This document shows positions 11,681 to 22,609 of a stretch of 64,000 nucleotides of DNA, one piece after another. The notes under the pieces were generated by a model. It was not told the DNA's origin, did no database searches, and was given only the letters and a program-made list of their open reading frames with translations. Position 1 is the stretch's first letter. Every line of letters starts with the position of its first letter. The translations under genes were made by a program, and so were the position numbers. This DNA is from Jaltomata sinuosa (taxonomy: Eukaryota > Streptophyta > Magnoliopsida > Solanales > Solanaceae): the NCBI GenBank assembly GCA_003996215.1, contig QJPP01001744.1, forward strand, positions 62,001 through 126,000, in the 5' to 3' direction.

Positions 11681-14600
11681 CTGCATCCGAATAGTAAATT
11701 AACCACTATTTTGGTTTCATGATGTTGCCATTAACGACATCATATAAAATGGAGGGGGGAAAGTACTCTTTATATAATTCTGTGCCTAAACCATTTAATT
11801 TAGGATGTAATCATTCTTTACCATTCAGAAGGAGGTCATCAAGTGGCAAGGAAATATATTTTTTAGGTTATAATCTCATAGCATTTGTTTCAACTACTGA
11901 AATCTATATCAACGTCGAGTTAACCAACTGTAAGATTAAGAGGGTGTTAACCATCTGGTTACTCAATATATGACAACATCATGCTCCCTTAATATAGAAT
12001 CATTACTTGAGATTCAGTAGTTTAGTTCATACCTATACGTGACTGAATGGTCCAAGTTTAGCGCAAATAGTAATTTAGTTCATACCTCTATTTTACTGCA
12101 TGTTCAAGTTTAGCGCAAATAGGAAATTCACAACTCCCAAAATGAAATTGATTCCATGAAATAATCTCGGAATTTGTTATCCCTTATCCCTCGTACCAAA
12201 CGAGTCTGTATAGTTTTAGAATTTCTGTTTTATGCTTTTATTTATTTACGGTTACAAGGCAAACAGGAAACTAAAAGAAGGCAAATATGGTCAATTGAAT
12301 CAACAGTCAAGAGGATAAATAATGTCATTACCCTTCCTTGTAGTGAAAACCTCATGCTCTTCAAATATTTGAAGGGGTGTGAAAGGCAAAGCAAAGATAA
12401 TTGAAACTTATGGTTGTTTACCACCAACACTAGAATTAGAGCATAAAAGATTACAACTTATGACTTAAAAACATATATGATCTATTTATCACAATCAATA
12501 GAATCAGATCATAACAGAATCATAAGAAGAAATGAGATATTCTACAAGTAAAATAGAAGAAATGAGATATTTTCACACCAACATTGCTTGTAATGGATTG
12601 TTAATAAACTTGTTTACAATTATTGAAAAACTGAAGCAATTGCAGCTCCCTTGAGTAAAGAATTTGGCTCTTTTCTGGTATAAATATAGAAATATTTTAG
12701 GAAGGAATATCAATTCTATACCAAGACAATCACTGAAAAAGTTTCCTTACATGCTTGCTGGATTGTAAAGAAAATCTTTAAAACTAGAGAAAATATACCT
12801 TCTAGAAAAAAAGCTATTGCAACAAGCAACAAGATAAAACAAGTTTAATTTACAATTAATTGGAGAGCAAACAAGCGTCTACTAGAAATGCTTGAGATTT
12901 GGCAATGATGCTAGATCAAAGGATCAATTGGAGAGCAAACAATGATGCAATAATGTTAAATACACCAAAAAGTGCAGTAAATCAGTGCGGCCTTTAGAGA
13001 ATGCAACTGCATTGTTTATCGAGTCATGAATCTACTCGTATTTCTAAAGGCATAAGTTCACAAAGATAGCAGCAAGCTCATCAAATAATATTGCAGCAGT
13101 CTTTCCAATGTGTATCAACTAATTTCCTCAAATCATTCAAAAGCACACAACGATCTATCCCTTAAATTTCCAGACTCACAAATACAACAATTTTACAAGT
13201 AGAAGGGCACAAGTTCTGAAAGCTATATTACTCTCTTTAACACAGGCAACACCAACAATATTACTTAACGAAATCACACAACGATCTCTTCCTTAATTTT
13301 TCAGATTCACAAATAACAACAATTTCACAAGAAGTAGAAGGGCACAAGTTTTGAAAGCTACATTACTCTCTTAACATAGCCAACACCAACAATATTACTT
13401 AATGAAAGCACACAACGATCTCTGTCTTAAATTTTCAGACTCACAAATACACCAATTTCACAAGTAAAAGGGCACAAGTTCTGAAAGGCTAAAAGCTATA
13501 TTACTCTCTTTAACACAACCAACACCAACAATATCTCTAGACCCGGGACCTAGAACTCTCACAATGTCATCTGGAATGACATCAGAATTTTACTTCGGTG
13601 CTTTAGTTTTCATGTCCACATGTAAAGATTTGTATCTTTCTCTGCCTTTCTTATAATTTTTGCAAACTGTGAAGCAAAAGATCCACATGAACCCTTGTTA
13701 ATAACTAACCCTTGTTAATAACTGTTGTCACTACTATTATCACTAAATAGGATCACTTTATGCATTTCAAATACCCTTTTTTGTACCACTTTAATCAACT
13801 ATCTTGATTAAAGAAACACATATGAGAAGATATATCTCAAAACAAAAAATGAGAGATTGTATCTTTTGTGTTAGTTATTTCTTTAAAAAAATGACTACTA
13901 CTGCACAACACGTCCGTTACTGAGACAGAGTAGTTGAGATTCAGAGACTAGTTTCCAAGAAAGTAATTGCTCAGTTAGTAAACTGGCCATAGAAGTTTCT
14001 TCACATGATATTGCTCCAAAATATGTCAACTAAAATTATAGCCACGTGCAATAGAGGACTGAAATGCCAATTGAAATCATAATTCCATTTCAAGTTTAAC
14101 CAGTATAGTAAGCCAAATAGTAATAGTTTATAGGATCTTTCAATCTATTGACCTAAAAAACTACTGATTCTATTCTAACAAGTCATTCTAAGAGAATAAA
14201 CAGAGAGAAATGTTTCACATCTTCAAGTGAGTTTACCAGCAGTTAAGAACCTACATATTGAACCCATCAAATTTAAATGGTAAATTTTCCTCTCAACAAT
14301 GTATAAATCAGTATCATCAAGAACTAGGATGACAATAAAAACCAAGATAAAATAAGTCAGTATCATCATGAACTGTCACATTCCTTCAACACTAGAATCT
14401 ATACAAATACCACTTCACCATAGTAAAGATAGTACACTTATCCCTGTGATAATTTTAAAATACCTTTCCTTTTCAAGAGTTGATCACTCCATTCATAACA
14501 GAGCTACTATACCAGAGAGGTTCAGATTCAGAGGTTTAAAATACATCTAGTAATGAAAGAACAGGACAAACCAGAGCAACACAGTGCACATCTTCATATT

Positions 14601-15193
14601 TATAAACAAAACAACAAAATTTGCAGTAACACGCATATAAGAATAACAGACAAAACAAAAAAACCAAAACCCACATAGAGAATAAAAGTCAGAAATTTAA
14701 GAACAAAAAACATAAGGGTGAATCTTCAAGTGGTATATTTAGTCCATCATACACTATGTTGCTCGTACTCTTCAAAAATATCAACGGATGCGTATTGAAT
14801 TTTCTAAAACTAGTATATTTTTGGAGAATCGACATGGGTGTGACATCAAAAGTGAAGAGTCCGAGCAACTTAGATCATACATACCAAAAGAAAAATAAAG
14901 ATTAAGTCCATCATATATTAGAGGTGGAAGAAAGCAGTCCAGTACTCTCACTTGCTTTCTCCTAATTCAATCTATTCTTGCTAATGTCATTTACTGCAAA
15001 GTGAAAGAAGGTTGATTGGCCAAACAACTATAATACCGAACACACCCATAATCACAATTTTGCCTTTTGTATTTCAAGCTGATCAAATTAAATTCAATTG
15101 CATAGATATGAAAGTGCTTAAAAAGAAAAATGGTAGCTTTCATCAACTGAGGCTTAAAAAATATCTGAAATTAAAGATTTTGGACTTCATTAC
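11681..15193. other. CACTA interior without recognised genes
   Basis: This is AT-rich, non-coding sequence. It contains three diverged ~130 bp tandem copies at about 13130-13540 (each with 'cacaacgatct', 'agaagggcacaagttctgaaagct' in part, and 'accaacaatat'). A pair of near-identical lines ('aatttagttcatacct') lies at 12010-12120. The small ORFs at 11719-11973, 12174-12430, 14368-14550 and 15012-15212 have no supporting features. Confidence 0.5.
13130..13545. repeat. Three ~130 bp tandem repeats in the CACTA interior
   Basis: The blocks starting near 13140, 13270 and 13400 share 'cacaacgatct', a 'tcacaaata' stretch, a 'gaagggcacaagtt' or 'aaagggcacaagtt' stretch, and 'accaacaatat'. Differences are small, so the array is fairly recent relative to the rest of the element. 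Confidence 0.75.
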
Positions 15194-15387
15194 CTTGAAA
15201 AAAAGTTGGTGAATTTGGATTCTATGTTCACCACCAACCGATGAACCTACAGAGGCCAAATTGACTATATAATCAAAATCCATAATCTGAAATTAGCAAA
15301 TTTACTTAATCAAAGTAGGAAAAAGGAAAAACTAAAATACCTCGTATTCCACCTTGTGCTTCTCGGTGTATAAATGGAACTTTCTAC
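15194..15387 (-). pseudogene. Two further exon-like blocks in CACTA element
   Basis: On the minus strand a block at 15387-15341 lies between a GATTGCAG acceptor and a GTATTT donor, and a block at 15286-15194 lies between TTTCAG and GTAATG. One frame reads KFHLYTEKHKVEYE then MDFDYIVNLASVGSSVGGEH and a following HRIQIHQLFFK. Joined in phase to the THO1-like exon at 15473-15556, the frame closes at a stop, so they do not extend that protein as drawn. I do not recognise the source. They may come from a different gene than the THO1-like exon. Confidence 0.35.
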
Positions 15388-15472
15388 CTGCAATCAACAA
15401 TACTTGTGAATTCACAAGAAATTAGGGCATACACATTCAAGAGATAAAAGGGTAACAGGTACTGAAATGAAC

Positions 15473-15708
15473 CTGAGGTTTTATAGCTTCTTGAACAGTT
15501 AGAAGAGCAAACTCTTCAGGTGGCCCTGGACGAAGAATAGCCTGCCTAAATAAATCCTATAAAATGGCAAACAAAAACTTTAAGATGCTTGTCTTTGTGT
15601 AAGTGAAAAGTTCCTATATGTTTTTCCCACTTCAGAGACTGCAAAAATGGGTGAAAACTATCGAGAGAGAACACTACTAGAAGATAGAGACACCACATAG
15701 CTTACCAT
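15473..15708 (-). pseudogene. THO1: Captured THO1/HPR1 5' exon fragment
   Basis: Minus strand: an ATG (15708-15706) is followed directly by a GTAAGC donor. After a ~150 bp intron ending TTTATAG comes an 84-base exon (15556-15473) closed by a GT donor after CCTCAG. The joined peptide begins MDLFRQAILRPGPPEEFA and ends VQEAIKPQ, 29 residues. From memory this matches the extreme N-terminus of plant THO complex subunit 1 (HPR1), which begins M-x-x-F-R-x-A-I-L and has the FAL-x-TVQ and KPQ positions. THO1 is a nuclear mRNA-export and splicing factor. The next THO1 exon, expected to start KQTK, is not present. The element therefore seems to have picked up only the start of the gene, including its first intron. 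The fragment has no stop codons and intact splice sites. An alternative is chance similarity, but the run of matching positions makes that unlikely. Confidence 0.65.
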
Positions 15709-16090
15709 AACTGAAGATTGAGGGGATCTCTTTTTTTTTTTCAAATTTCCATTAGCAGTGAGAGAAGGGAAGGAGGACTGTTGAGGGTTTTAGGATTTGG
15801 GGGGTTCTCTCTTCTTGAGTTCTTGGAGAATTCTTGCAAAACGCAGAAGAAATGATTTTACCACTTTTCGCTACTATTTGAAGCTAGGGATGTTCAAGAA
15901 CAAGTTCAATTTTGGGAGAAGAAGTCCAGCAAAATCTGGAATGAAGAAGTTGATTTTGGGTTAAGTGAGAGAAAAGAGGAAAATAATGGAAAAGGAGGCA
16001 AATGGAAAAATAAAAGGAGGGAGTGAAATTTGTTAAGAAAAGAATAGGGTTTCTTTGGCGGGTTTACAAAAATAAGTGAGAAAGATTGTG
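15709..16090. other. Sequence upstream of captured THO1-like start codon
   Basis: Read on the minus strand this leads into the THO1-like ATG and holds long CT-rich pieces (about 15720-15800 and 15940-16030), as in plant promoters and 5' leaders. It may be the captured THO1 leader. The 68-codon minus ORF at 15906-16112 is a product of this pyrimidine-rich sequence. Confidence 0.35.
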
Positions 16091-16357
16091 GAGGCATTAA
16101 TAACTGTTCCAATATATAATCTTTTTCATAAAAATATTGCCATAGATGACTTTATAGCAACGGTTCACATAACTGTTGTTACAGGTAAGCCTATTGCAAC
16201 GGTTTTACTATACTTGCAACAGTTTTTTGAATAAACCATGTCAGTAGCTCCCACATTTTAAGACAACGGTTATAACCATTGCAATAGACCCTCTATAGCA
16301 ATAGTCTGGACACCGTTACTGACAAATTCGTTGTCGTAGACCCAATTTCTAGTAGTG
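16091..16357. repeat. CACTA right terminal and subterminal repeats
   Basis: Repeated GCAACGGTT, GCAACAGTT and TAGCAACGGTT motifs, opposite in strand to the majority at the left end, lead to the terminal CCCAATTTCTAGTAGTG. The TCT duplicate follows at 16358. Confidence 0.85.
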
Positions 16358-16780
16358 TCTGCACTTGCTTTTCTCTTTGTAAGTACATGCAATCTTCCAA
16401 CGGCTGACACGCGATCTCACCTATAGTCCCAATGTTTCCAGACATCAAGGGTGAGATGCTTTGATCGAGCTACCTTGGTCTCTTCATTTCAGTTATAGCC
16501 CACTTGTTTCGAGCTTAGACTCTTGTTTATTTTGGGGTTGCATCCTCGTATTTTCTACACAGTTTTGGTAGAATGTTTTGGTACGATTACTTTCAGGTCC
16601 TAAGGAGGGATTTTCCGCAGGTAATTTTTTTTATAGTATTGAGATTGTTATTAAATTGCTAGTTTATTTTCTTATGCACTAGTTTTGAGCTGTTAGAATG
16701 GTTAAGTTCAGGGTCATTGATGGTTCGCTCACCCAGGGGTTGGGTGGGTGCCACTCACGGCAGTCTGGATCGTGACAAAG

Positions 16781-16794
16781 ATAGTATCAAAGCC
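16781..16794 (+). other. Tek-2 primer-binding site, degenerate
   Basis: ATAGTATCAAAGCC lies three bases after the LTR end. It matches the initiator-Met-tRNA-type site (TTGGTATCAGAGCC) at most positions. The changes are mainly G to A. Confidence 0.75.
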
Positions 16795-16995
16795 CTAGGT
16801 TCATTGATCTCATTGCACCAAAACAGGTCTAGTAGAGTCTTGCGGAATGGTGCAGAGACGTCCATACTTTTCTTCGAGAGGCTATAGGACTTTAAGAAAA
16901 CTATCTCTTCTTTATTCCTCATGCTATAACTTGATTCCAATTAGTATCTGGTGATACAAATTGGTATCTAACTTTGTTCACTCTTCTGTTCGCAG

Positions 16996-17493
16996 ATGGT
17001 TAACACTAGGAACAATGAAGCAAGACCAGCAGTCCCAGCTGCGGGCCCAACTGTCAGAGGTAGGGGCAGGGGCAGGGGCCGAGGTAGAGCAACACTCACC
17101 TGGGGTGGAGCTCAGGCAACTGCAGGAGCACGTGAGCTGACCCCTCCCCCACCCCAGGATCAGGTCAAAGAAGAGGTCGAGTTTGCTGTTGAGGAGGGTG
17201 TAGAGCAGGCGGAGGCAGCACAGGCTGGAGGTGCAGGCCTTCCCCCTATCACACCTGAAGCATTTCAGCAGGTGTGGTCCTTTCTGAGTGATATGGTTGG
17301 TGCGGGAGTCACCCCCATGGGTATCGCAAATAAGGTTCAGGGTACTCAGCCAGCGGTTACTACAGCTCCTAAAATGGATGCAGCGTCGGGCACAGACGAC
17401 TTCTTCCGACCAATGCTGGGTTCAGTTATGACAGGGAATGAGCATGAGATATTGACTAAATTTATGAAGCTGAAACCTCCTACGCATTTTAGG
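16996..17493 (+). pseudogene. gag: Tek-2 gag N-terminus, cut by Tek-3
   Basis: It starts MVNTRNNEARPAVPAAG, followed by an Arg-Gly-rich stretch (residues 22-35), a Pro/Ala/Glu-rich linker and the start of the capsid (FMKLKPPTHFR). This is the usual beginning of Tekay/Del-type Gag. The reading frame runs directly into the Tek-3 LTR at 17494; the last 26 codons of the 191-codon ORF belong to Tek-3. The rest of Tek-2 gag is not found downstream. The 218 bp leader between the primer site and the ATG is non-coding. Confidence 0.85.
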
Positions 17494-19561
17494 TGTAACA
17501 CCCCCAAAGATTCTAAGCTAAGAATCAAACCATTTGGATTGAGTGTAATAGTCATTTTCTTAGTATGGTGAGTGCATTTGATGTGGATCATGTTCATAAG
17601 AAAATTTTATCAACAAGTTAAGTTGAAAGCACCTCAACCAAGGAAGTTTTCATACAAGACTAAACTAGGGTCAACTTCAAACGATTATTTATCCTAGAAT
17701 ATAAAGAGTTAGGTGTCCTATGACCTACCAAATTAAAGAACTTCGAGTCTTCTTTCCAACGCCACCAACCACGCATTAATCCGAGTCCGGAATAAGAAGT
17801 TATGATCAGTTTACCGAGAAGACGTTTGTCTGACCAGAAGTCCGCCGGATTTAGGGAGTTAAAACGGAAGAGAAAATGGTCCGTTTTTTGGGAAAACAGT
17901 CCTTTTTCCCAACCGTTTTCAGGACCAGAAACCCCAAAATTTCAAGGAGTTAAAACGCTTAAGGAAACGGTCCATTTTCTGGGAAAACGGTCTATTTTGG
18001 CATCCATTTTCTGACGCATTTTCCTTTCCTAGACTAATCCGGATTCAATTTTGTGTTGCCTATAAATAGGACTTTTGGGGTATTTTCACTCCATTTTTTT
18101 TAGCAAATTCCTTTAAACGAGTTCTTTTCCTCTCAAGTCAGTTTCAAGAAAGAAAAAAAGGGAGTTCTTCTCCAAGTTCAACCTAGGGCTTTCTTCTCCA
18201 AAGCTTCAGAACTCCTTCACTAATTCAAGAATCATCTTCTACCAGGTATATGGGTATTTAGTAAGGGTTTAGTTCACCCTTATGCCCAAAATCCTAGTCT
18301 TTCTTCAAATATTCATGGTTTACTAACTAGAGTTCCTACCCAATTATGCAAATCCTTCTAGAAGTTAGTTCTTATGATTCTCACATGATTTATACCTTGT
18401 TTTATATGAATTGCAATAGGTTTTAATGATTTGCATGAGCTTGCACCATGACTTAAGAAATCAAGAAATTAGCCCTAAATTGTAGGATTTTTCTAAAGTA
18501 CTATTTTCCTTCAAAATTCAATCTCGATTATCAGTATGAGTTTTAAAAGTAGAATTTAGCCAGTTTTTAGTCTACTACAGCATTTTAGAAAAATATCTAG
18601 TCCTGACTCAAAAACTCAGGACTTTAGTTTTAAACGAGCTCTTAGTATTCAATTTGGGAGTAGTGTTTAGCACCGAGTTGGACCAGATTTCAGCGTACCC
18701 TTAAAGTCCCAGAACTATGTGCCATCGTAGGTTATTTAGCCCCTCAGTTTGACCTCAGAAATAGTGATCACATCAGCCATGCCTTTATACCCTGGCAAGG
18801 TATATTGGGTCCTCTCAATGGGGCGTATACATCGGACTCCACGTTTAGCTCACGTGGTTTATGTCGGTTAATAGACTCTCCCACAGTATTTGTTTTAGTA
18901 AAGTGCATTAGGCCCTCAGTTATGTTTATTTCAAGCTTCTAGCAGTTTTAGATTACTCCTGTATTTTAACTCTTTTATGCATGATTATACATTTGGGCCT
19001 ATGTACTACAGTTGGTTCAGTTTACAGTTTTTTTTCCAGAAATTTAGCATATTTATATATTCAGTCAGCTTTGCATATCCATCATGCTTAGTACATTCAA
19101 AGTACTGAGGCATACTCTATGTGTTGCATCCTATCATGATGCAGGTTCAGGTTCTCAGATTCAACCTCGCGAGTAGTCCGTACAGGTGCCAGCGCCGCGA
19201 TAGCTAGTGGTGAGTCCTCATTATCCGAGGACATATTTTCATGCTTTTTGAGTTAGTTAGTTGTTTCTGTTTCCAGTATTAAGAGTTAGCTAGGGGCTTG
19301 TCCCAGCAGCTCATCAGTATTAGAGGCTTTCAGACATAGAGTCAGACTTCCGCTTTTGTAGTTCACTTACTTTTGAGACAGACTGTCATTCCAGATATCT
19401 TTAGAATTTTATTCCTTTCAGTTATGACTTATTCAATATGCTTCCATTTCTTTTGAATTACATTTAATATGCTTGTGATATGCCAGTTTCAGGGTTAGCT
19501 TGGGGTCACTTGTTACCCTAGGTACCGTGTTACGTCTAGGGGCTAGCCTCGGGGCATGACA
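17494..19561 (+). repeat. Tek-3 5' LTR
   Basis: It starts TGTAACACCCCCAAAG and ends GGGGCATGACA, 2068 bp. The start and many internal blocks ('aaactagggtcaacttca', 'tcttctttccaacgccacc', 'tattaagagttagct') are shared with the Tek-4 LTR, so the two are related families. About 340-520 bp in, a ~91 bp segment is directly repeated (17831 and 17922), rich in GGTCC and AAAACGG. Confidence 0.9.
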
Positions 19562-19564
19562 AAC

Positions 19565-19575
19565 TTGGTATCAGA
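19565..19575 (+). other. Tek-3 primer-binding site
   Basis: TTGGTATCAGA, three bases after the LTR, is the initiator-Met-tRNA type; the last bases of the usual site are changed to 'tac'. Confidence 0.8.
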
Positions 19576-19773
19576 TACAGGTTTCAAGAGTCCTAGGGTG
19601 TCTGAAAGCCGCACTAAGTAGAGTCTCTTTCATGAGTGTGAAGCGTGCCATACTTATGAGGGAGAGGCTATGAGGTGTTTTAAGAAAAACTCCACTTCTT
19701 TCACTATCTTTATCGTGCAATGAGGTTTAAGTCAGTTTATCCTCTCTAATATGTTCATTATGCATTTCAGATC

Positions 19774-21297
19774 ATGCCTCCTCACAGAGCTAACACCCGC
19801 AATGCTAACGCTAATCCTCCATCCCCAAACCATGAGGTTACGAATGCAAAATTTCGTAATGCGATCCAATTGTTGGCTCAGACCATAGGCAATCATGCTA
19901 ATCAACAGGCCCCAGTTCCTGCAAATCCAAATGGTGGTTCAGCTGCAGCCCGAGTTTGAGATTTTGTTCGCATGAATCTGCCAGAGTTTCTAGGGTCGAA
20001 GGTTGGTGAGGACCCATAGAATTTCATTGATGAGATCAAGAAGATTCTTGAGGTGATGCAGGTGACTGGTGTGGATAGTGTTGAGTTAGCATCCTACCAA
20101 CTCAAGGATGTGGTTCATATTTGGTTCACGCAGTAGAAAGACAACATGGGTGTGAATGCAGCTCCTATGACATAGGATTGTTTTACTGGAGCTTTTTTGG
20201 ACAGGTTCTTTCCGAGGGAGTTGAGGGAGGCTAAGGCCCTAGAGTTTATGAATCTGAGACAGGGATCGATGTCGGTCCAAGAATATGGGTTGAAGTTCAC
20301 TCAGCTTTCCAGGTATGCCCCACATATGGTGGTTGATCCAAGGGCACAAATGGGCAAGTTCTTGTATGGGGTGTCTGACTTGGTAAAGACAAAGTGTAGA
20401 AATGCTATGCTATTAGGGGATATGGATATCTCTAGGCTGATGACCCATGCGCAATAGGTTGAAGAGGATAAACTTAAAGAGATGGCTAGAGATAATAAAA
20501 AGGCTAGGACATACAACTATGAATATTCTCAGCAGAGGTTGAGCGGTGGGAATCGCTCACAATTTCAGCAGAGGTCGACAGCCCCAGCACCTTCATCTGC
20601 TAGTGCTCCGTCTCCCAGGTCCCGACAGGATTAGAAAAAATGAACACTAGGATCAAAATCTCAAGGTAGTGTCTCAGGTAACCGTACTTATCTAGCCTGC
20701 CCCAAGTGTGGTAAAAATCATCCAGGTGAGTGTTTGGCTGGCAGAGAAGGGTGTTTTGGGTGTGGTCAGCTTGGCCATAGGTTGAAGGAGTGCCTTTCTG
20801 CCAGGTAAGGACAGGAAGGTAACAGAGCTCAATCTACCACTTCAGCAGCTCCACCAGGCCGTACAACTCAGCAGGGTACTACTTTTGGCACAGGTGGCGG
20901 TCAGCGTTAGAACCCTCTATATGCCATGTCTTCACGTCAGGATCAGGAGAGTTCACCAGATGTAGTCACCGGTATGTAATCAGTCTTTTCTCTTGATGTT
21001 TATGCCTTCTTGAATCTAGGGGCTTCCCTATTTTTTGTAACCCCGTATGTTGTATGTAAATTCAGAGTCAGCCCCGAAAAACTCTTAGAACCATCCCAGT
21101 CTCCACTCCAGTTAGGGAGTCAGTCCTAGCTAGAGGGTATATAGAGATTGCGCAGTTTCAGTCCTTCATAAAGTCACCTCAGCAAATTTAGTGGAGTTAG
21201 ATATGACCGACTTCGATGTCATTCTTGGCATGAATTGGCTATATGCCTGTTATGCCTCAGTTGACTGCAGAACTAGAGTCATAAAATTCCAGTTTCT
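19774..21297 (+). pseudogene. gag: Tek-3 gag and protease start, broken
   Basis: It begins MPPHRANTRNANANPP. The capsid core includes FLDRFFPRELREAKALEF and MSVQEYGLKFTQLSRYAP (about 20190-20320). The zinc knuckle is CFGCGQLGHRLKEC (about 20752-20795, CCHC intact). The protease start follows, with a remnant of the DFDVILGMNWL stretch at about 21210. At least six in-frame stops interrupt it (for example at 19957, 20017 and 20455), mostly TAG or TGA at positions where the family has Gln, Trp or Arg. Frames shift after about 20990. It ends abruptly at the junction with Ath-B. It is non-functional. Confidence 0.85.
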
Positions 21298-22609
21298 CAA
21301 TTTGCTCATTGGATTGATCTTTTGGAGCAATTTTCAATTCGAAATTAAGGTGCTACCCTGCACTTGAAGTGCACTTCTTTTCTTCTCCTCATTTGATCAC
21401 ATGCACCCCCAAACTTAGGCATTTGCCTATGTTATCTTTCGTTTCCCTCCCCCCCAAACTTAGGCTTTTAGCCTACATTTAATTTTTAAGCAATTAGGGA
21501 GAATGGGTGCCAAAATAGCGGTTCCAAAAAGGTAAAGGTGTTACAAGGTGCCAAAGAACGGTCATAAGCTCAAAAGGGGTTCACTAGGATATGATGTCAT
21601 GGGAAGTCATTTGGGTGAAGTGGCTATCAAAAAGGGCCTAAGGTCATCTTCCAAGCTCAGTCACACCTAGAATTTCACCTTGAATTACATTCAGGGCAAG
21701 TTTTAGACGACACTTATGCACAAGAATCAAGGTAAAGCCTCACCACACAAGGCATCATCTTACAAGAACTCTTTCATTAGTCTCACAATCAATTGGGGCA
21801 AATGATTTTTGACAAGCTATTCCGAGTTTATTACACACTCGTTTGTGAGTCAATCATCCCAAAGCAAGAGTGTGCAAGTCATGACAAGAGAATGATTTTC
21901 CTCAAAAATTCATTTCCCTTCTTCCTTTTATTTTCAAAACAATTTGCCACGAGAAATTTTTTGGTGGGCCCATTTTGAGACAAGAAACTACGAACTCAAT
22001 TCTAAATTAAAACTTGGCATTTTTTCTTAAGAAAGTCACCTCTCAATCTATCATAGGGAAACACCAACCCAGTTCGACACAAAAAGAAAAGAAAAGAAAA
22101 AATAAAATAATCAAAACTTTTGCTCCTTGGGAAAGAACTATGGTATTAAGAAAACCCTCAGAGTTTATTTCTAAACTACTATTAACAAGGCGATATTCGA
22201 ATTGCGTGCTCATGATTCATTTTAAAACAAGCCTCGACGTAGGCCTTTAGCGCATTTGTAAAGCATGGGTAGTAAGACAATGGAGCATGTAAGACCAACC
22301 CGGCAACACAATCTAAATAAACAAATATCAAGCCCGGCACGGGCAAAAATACGCTCAAAACAAAACATAAAAACAAAACAAAATCTAAAGGCCCGACAAG
22401 GGCAATAAACATCACAATCATCCAAATATGCCCGTCAAGGGCCATAAAATGTCTTAAGCCCACTCACGGGCACCAACAAAAGCATAAAATGTCTCAAGCC
22501 CACTCACGGGCACCAACAAAAGCAAGTAAAGCCACCCCTCCCCATAAAAGGAGCATTGCCCTCAATGCTCATCGTGCAATGGGAATAAGAGGTGGAAATC
22601 CCTAGAGGA
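21298..22609 (-). other. Ath-B 3' non-coding region
   Basis: It aligns with 53282-54600 of Ath-A. It includes an array of GCCC...GGGC hairpins (22332-22511), a 41 bp tandem duplication (about 22442-22523) and a polyadenine-rich part. The ORFs at 21793-21978, 22014-22250 and 22182-22463 are not conserved between the two copies and are not supported. Confidence 0.65.
22332..22511. repeat. Array of five GCCC/GGGC mini-hairpins in Ath-B
   Basis: The five are GCCCGGCACGGGC (22332), GCCCGACAAGGGC (22391), GCCCGTCAAGGGC (22430) and two GCCCACTCACGGGC (22458, 22498). All have 4-5 bp stems and tiny loops. Ath-A has related ones at 53500-53512 (GCCCTTGTCGGGC), 53462-53475 and 53542-53553 in the same region after the env-like ORF. 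Confidence 0.8.

Larger units (their letters stand above)
9589..16357. mobile_element. CACTA (En/Spm-type) DNA transposon, non-autonomous, 6.8 kb
   Basis: It begins CACTACTAGAAATTGGG and ends with the exact inverse CCCAATTTCTAGTAGTG, a 17 bp perfect terminal inverted repeat that continues imperfectly. A 3 bp TCT duplication flanks it, as expected of CACTA elements. Both ends (about 500 bp left, 270 bp right) are packed with short degenerate repeats around GCAACGGTT/AACCGTTGC, which are inverted relative to each other and typical of transposase-binding subterminal repeats. No transposase ORF is visible in the 6.8 kb. The interior instead holds exon-like fragments on the minus strand with plausible splice sites, including one that resembles plant THO1. 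Confidence 0.93.
7817..16777 (+). repeat. Tek-2 5' LTR with CACTA insertion
   Basis: Without the CACTA element and its 3 bp duplication the LTR is about 2.19 kb. It aligns along its whole length with the 3' LTR at 48877-51456 once the ~380 bp block in the latter is removed. It contains a palindrome cluster (8159-8290), four ~40 bp tandem repeats (9032-9180) and ends CGTGACA. ORFs in it (8418-8898, 9034-9243, 9422-9694) are chance frames; the same pseudo-ORFs recur in the 3' LTR. Confidence 0.9.
17494..21297 (+). mobile_element. Tek-3: truncated Tekay-type element
   Basis: It has an LTR (17494-19561), a primer site and a gag-protease pseudogene, and then stops within the protease at about 21297, where minus-strand Ath-B sequence begins. 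No pol and no 3' LTR of this family are found on the other side of Ath-B; the pol there joins Tek-2's own chromodomain and LTR. A large deletion is therefore inferred (see findings). Confidence 0.8.
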
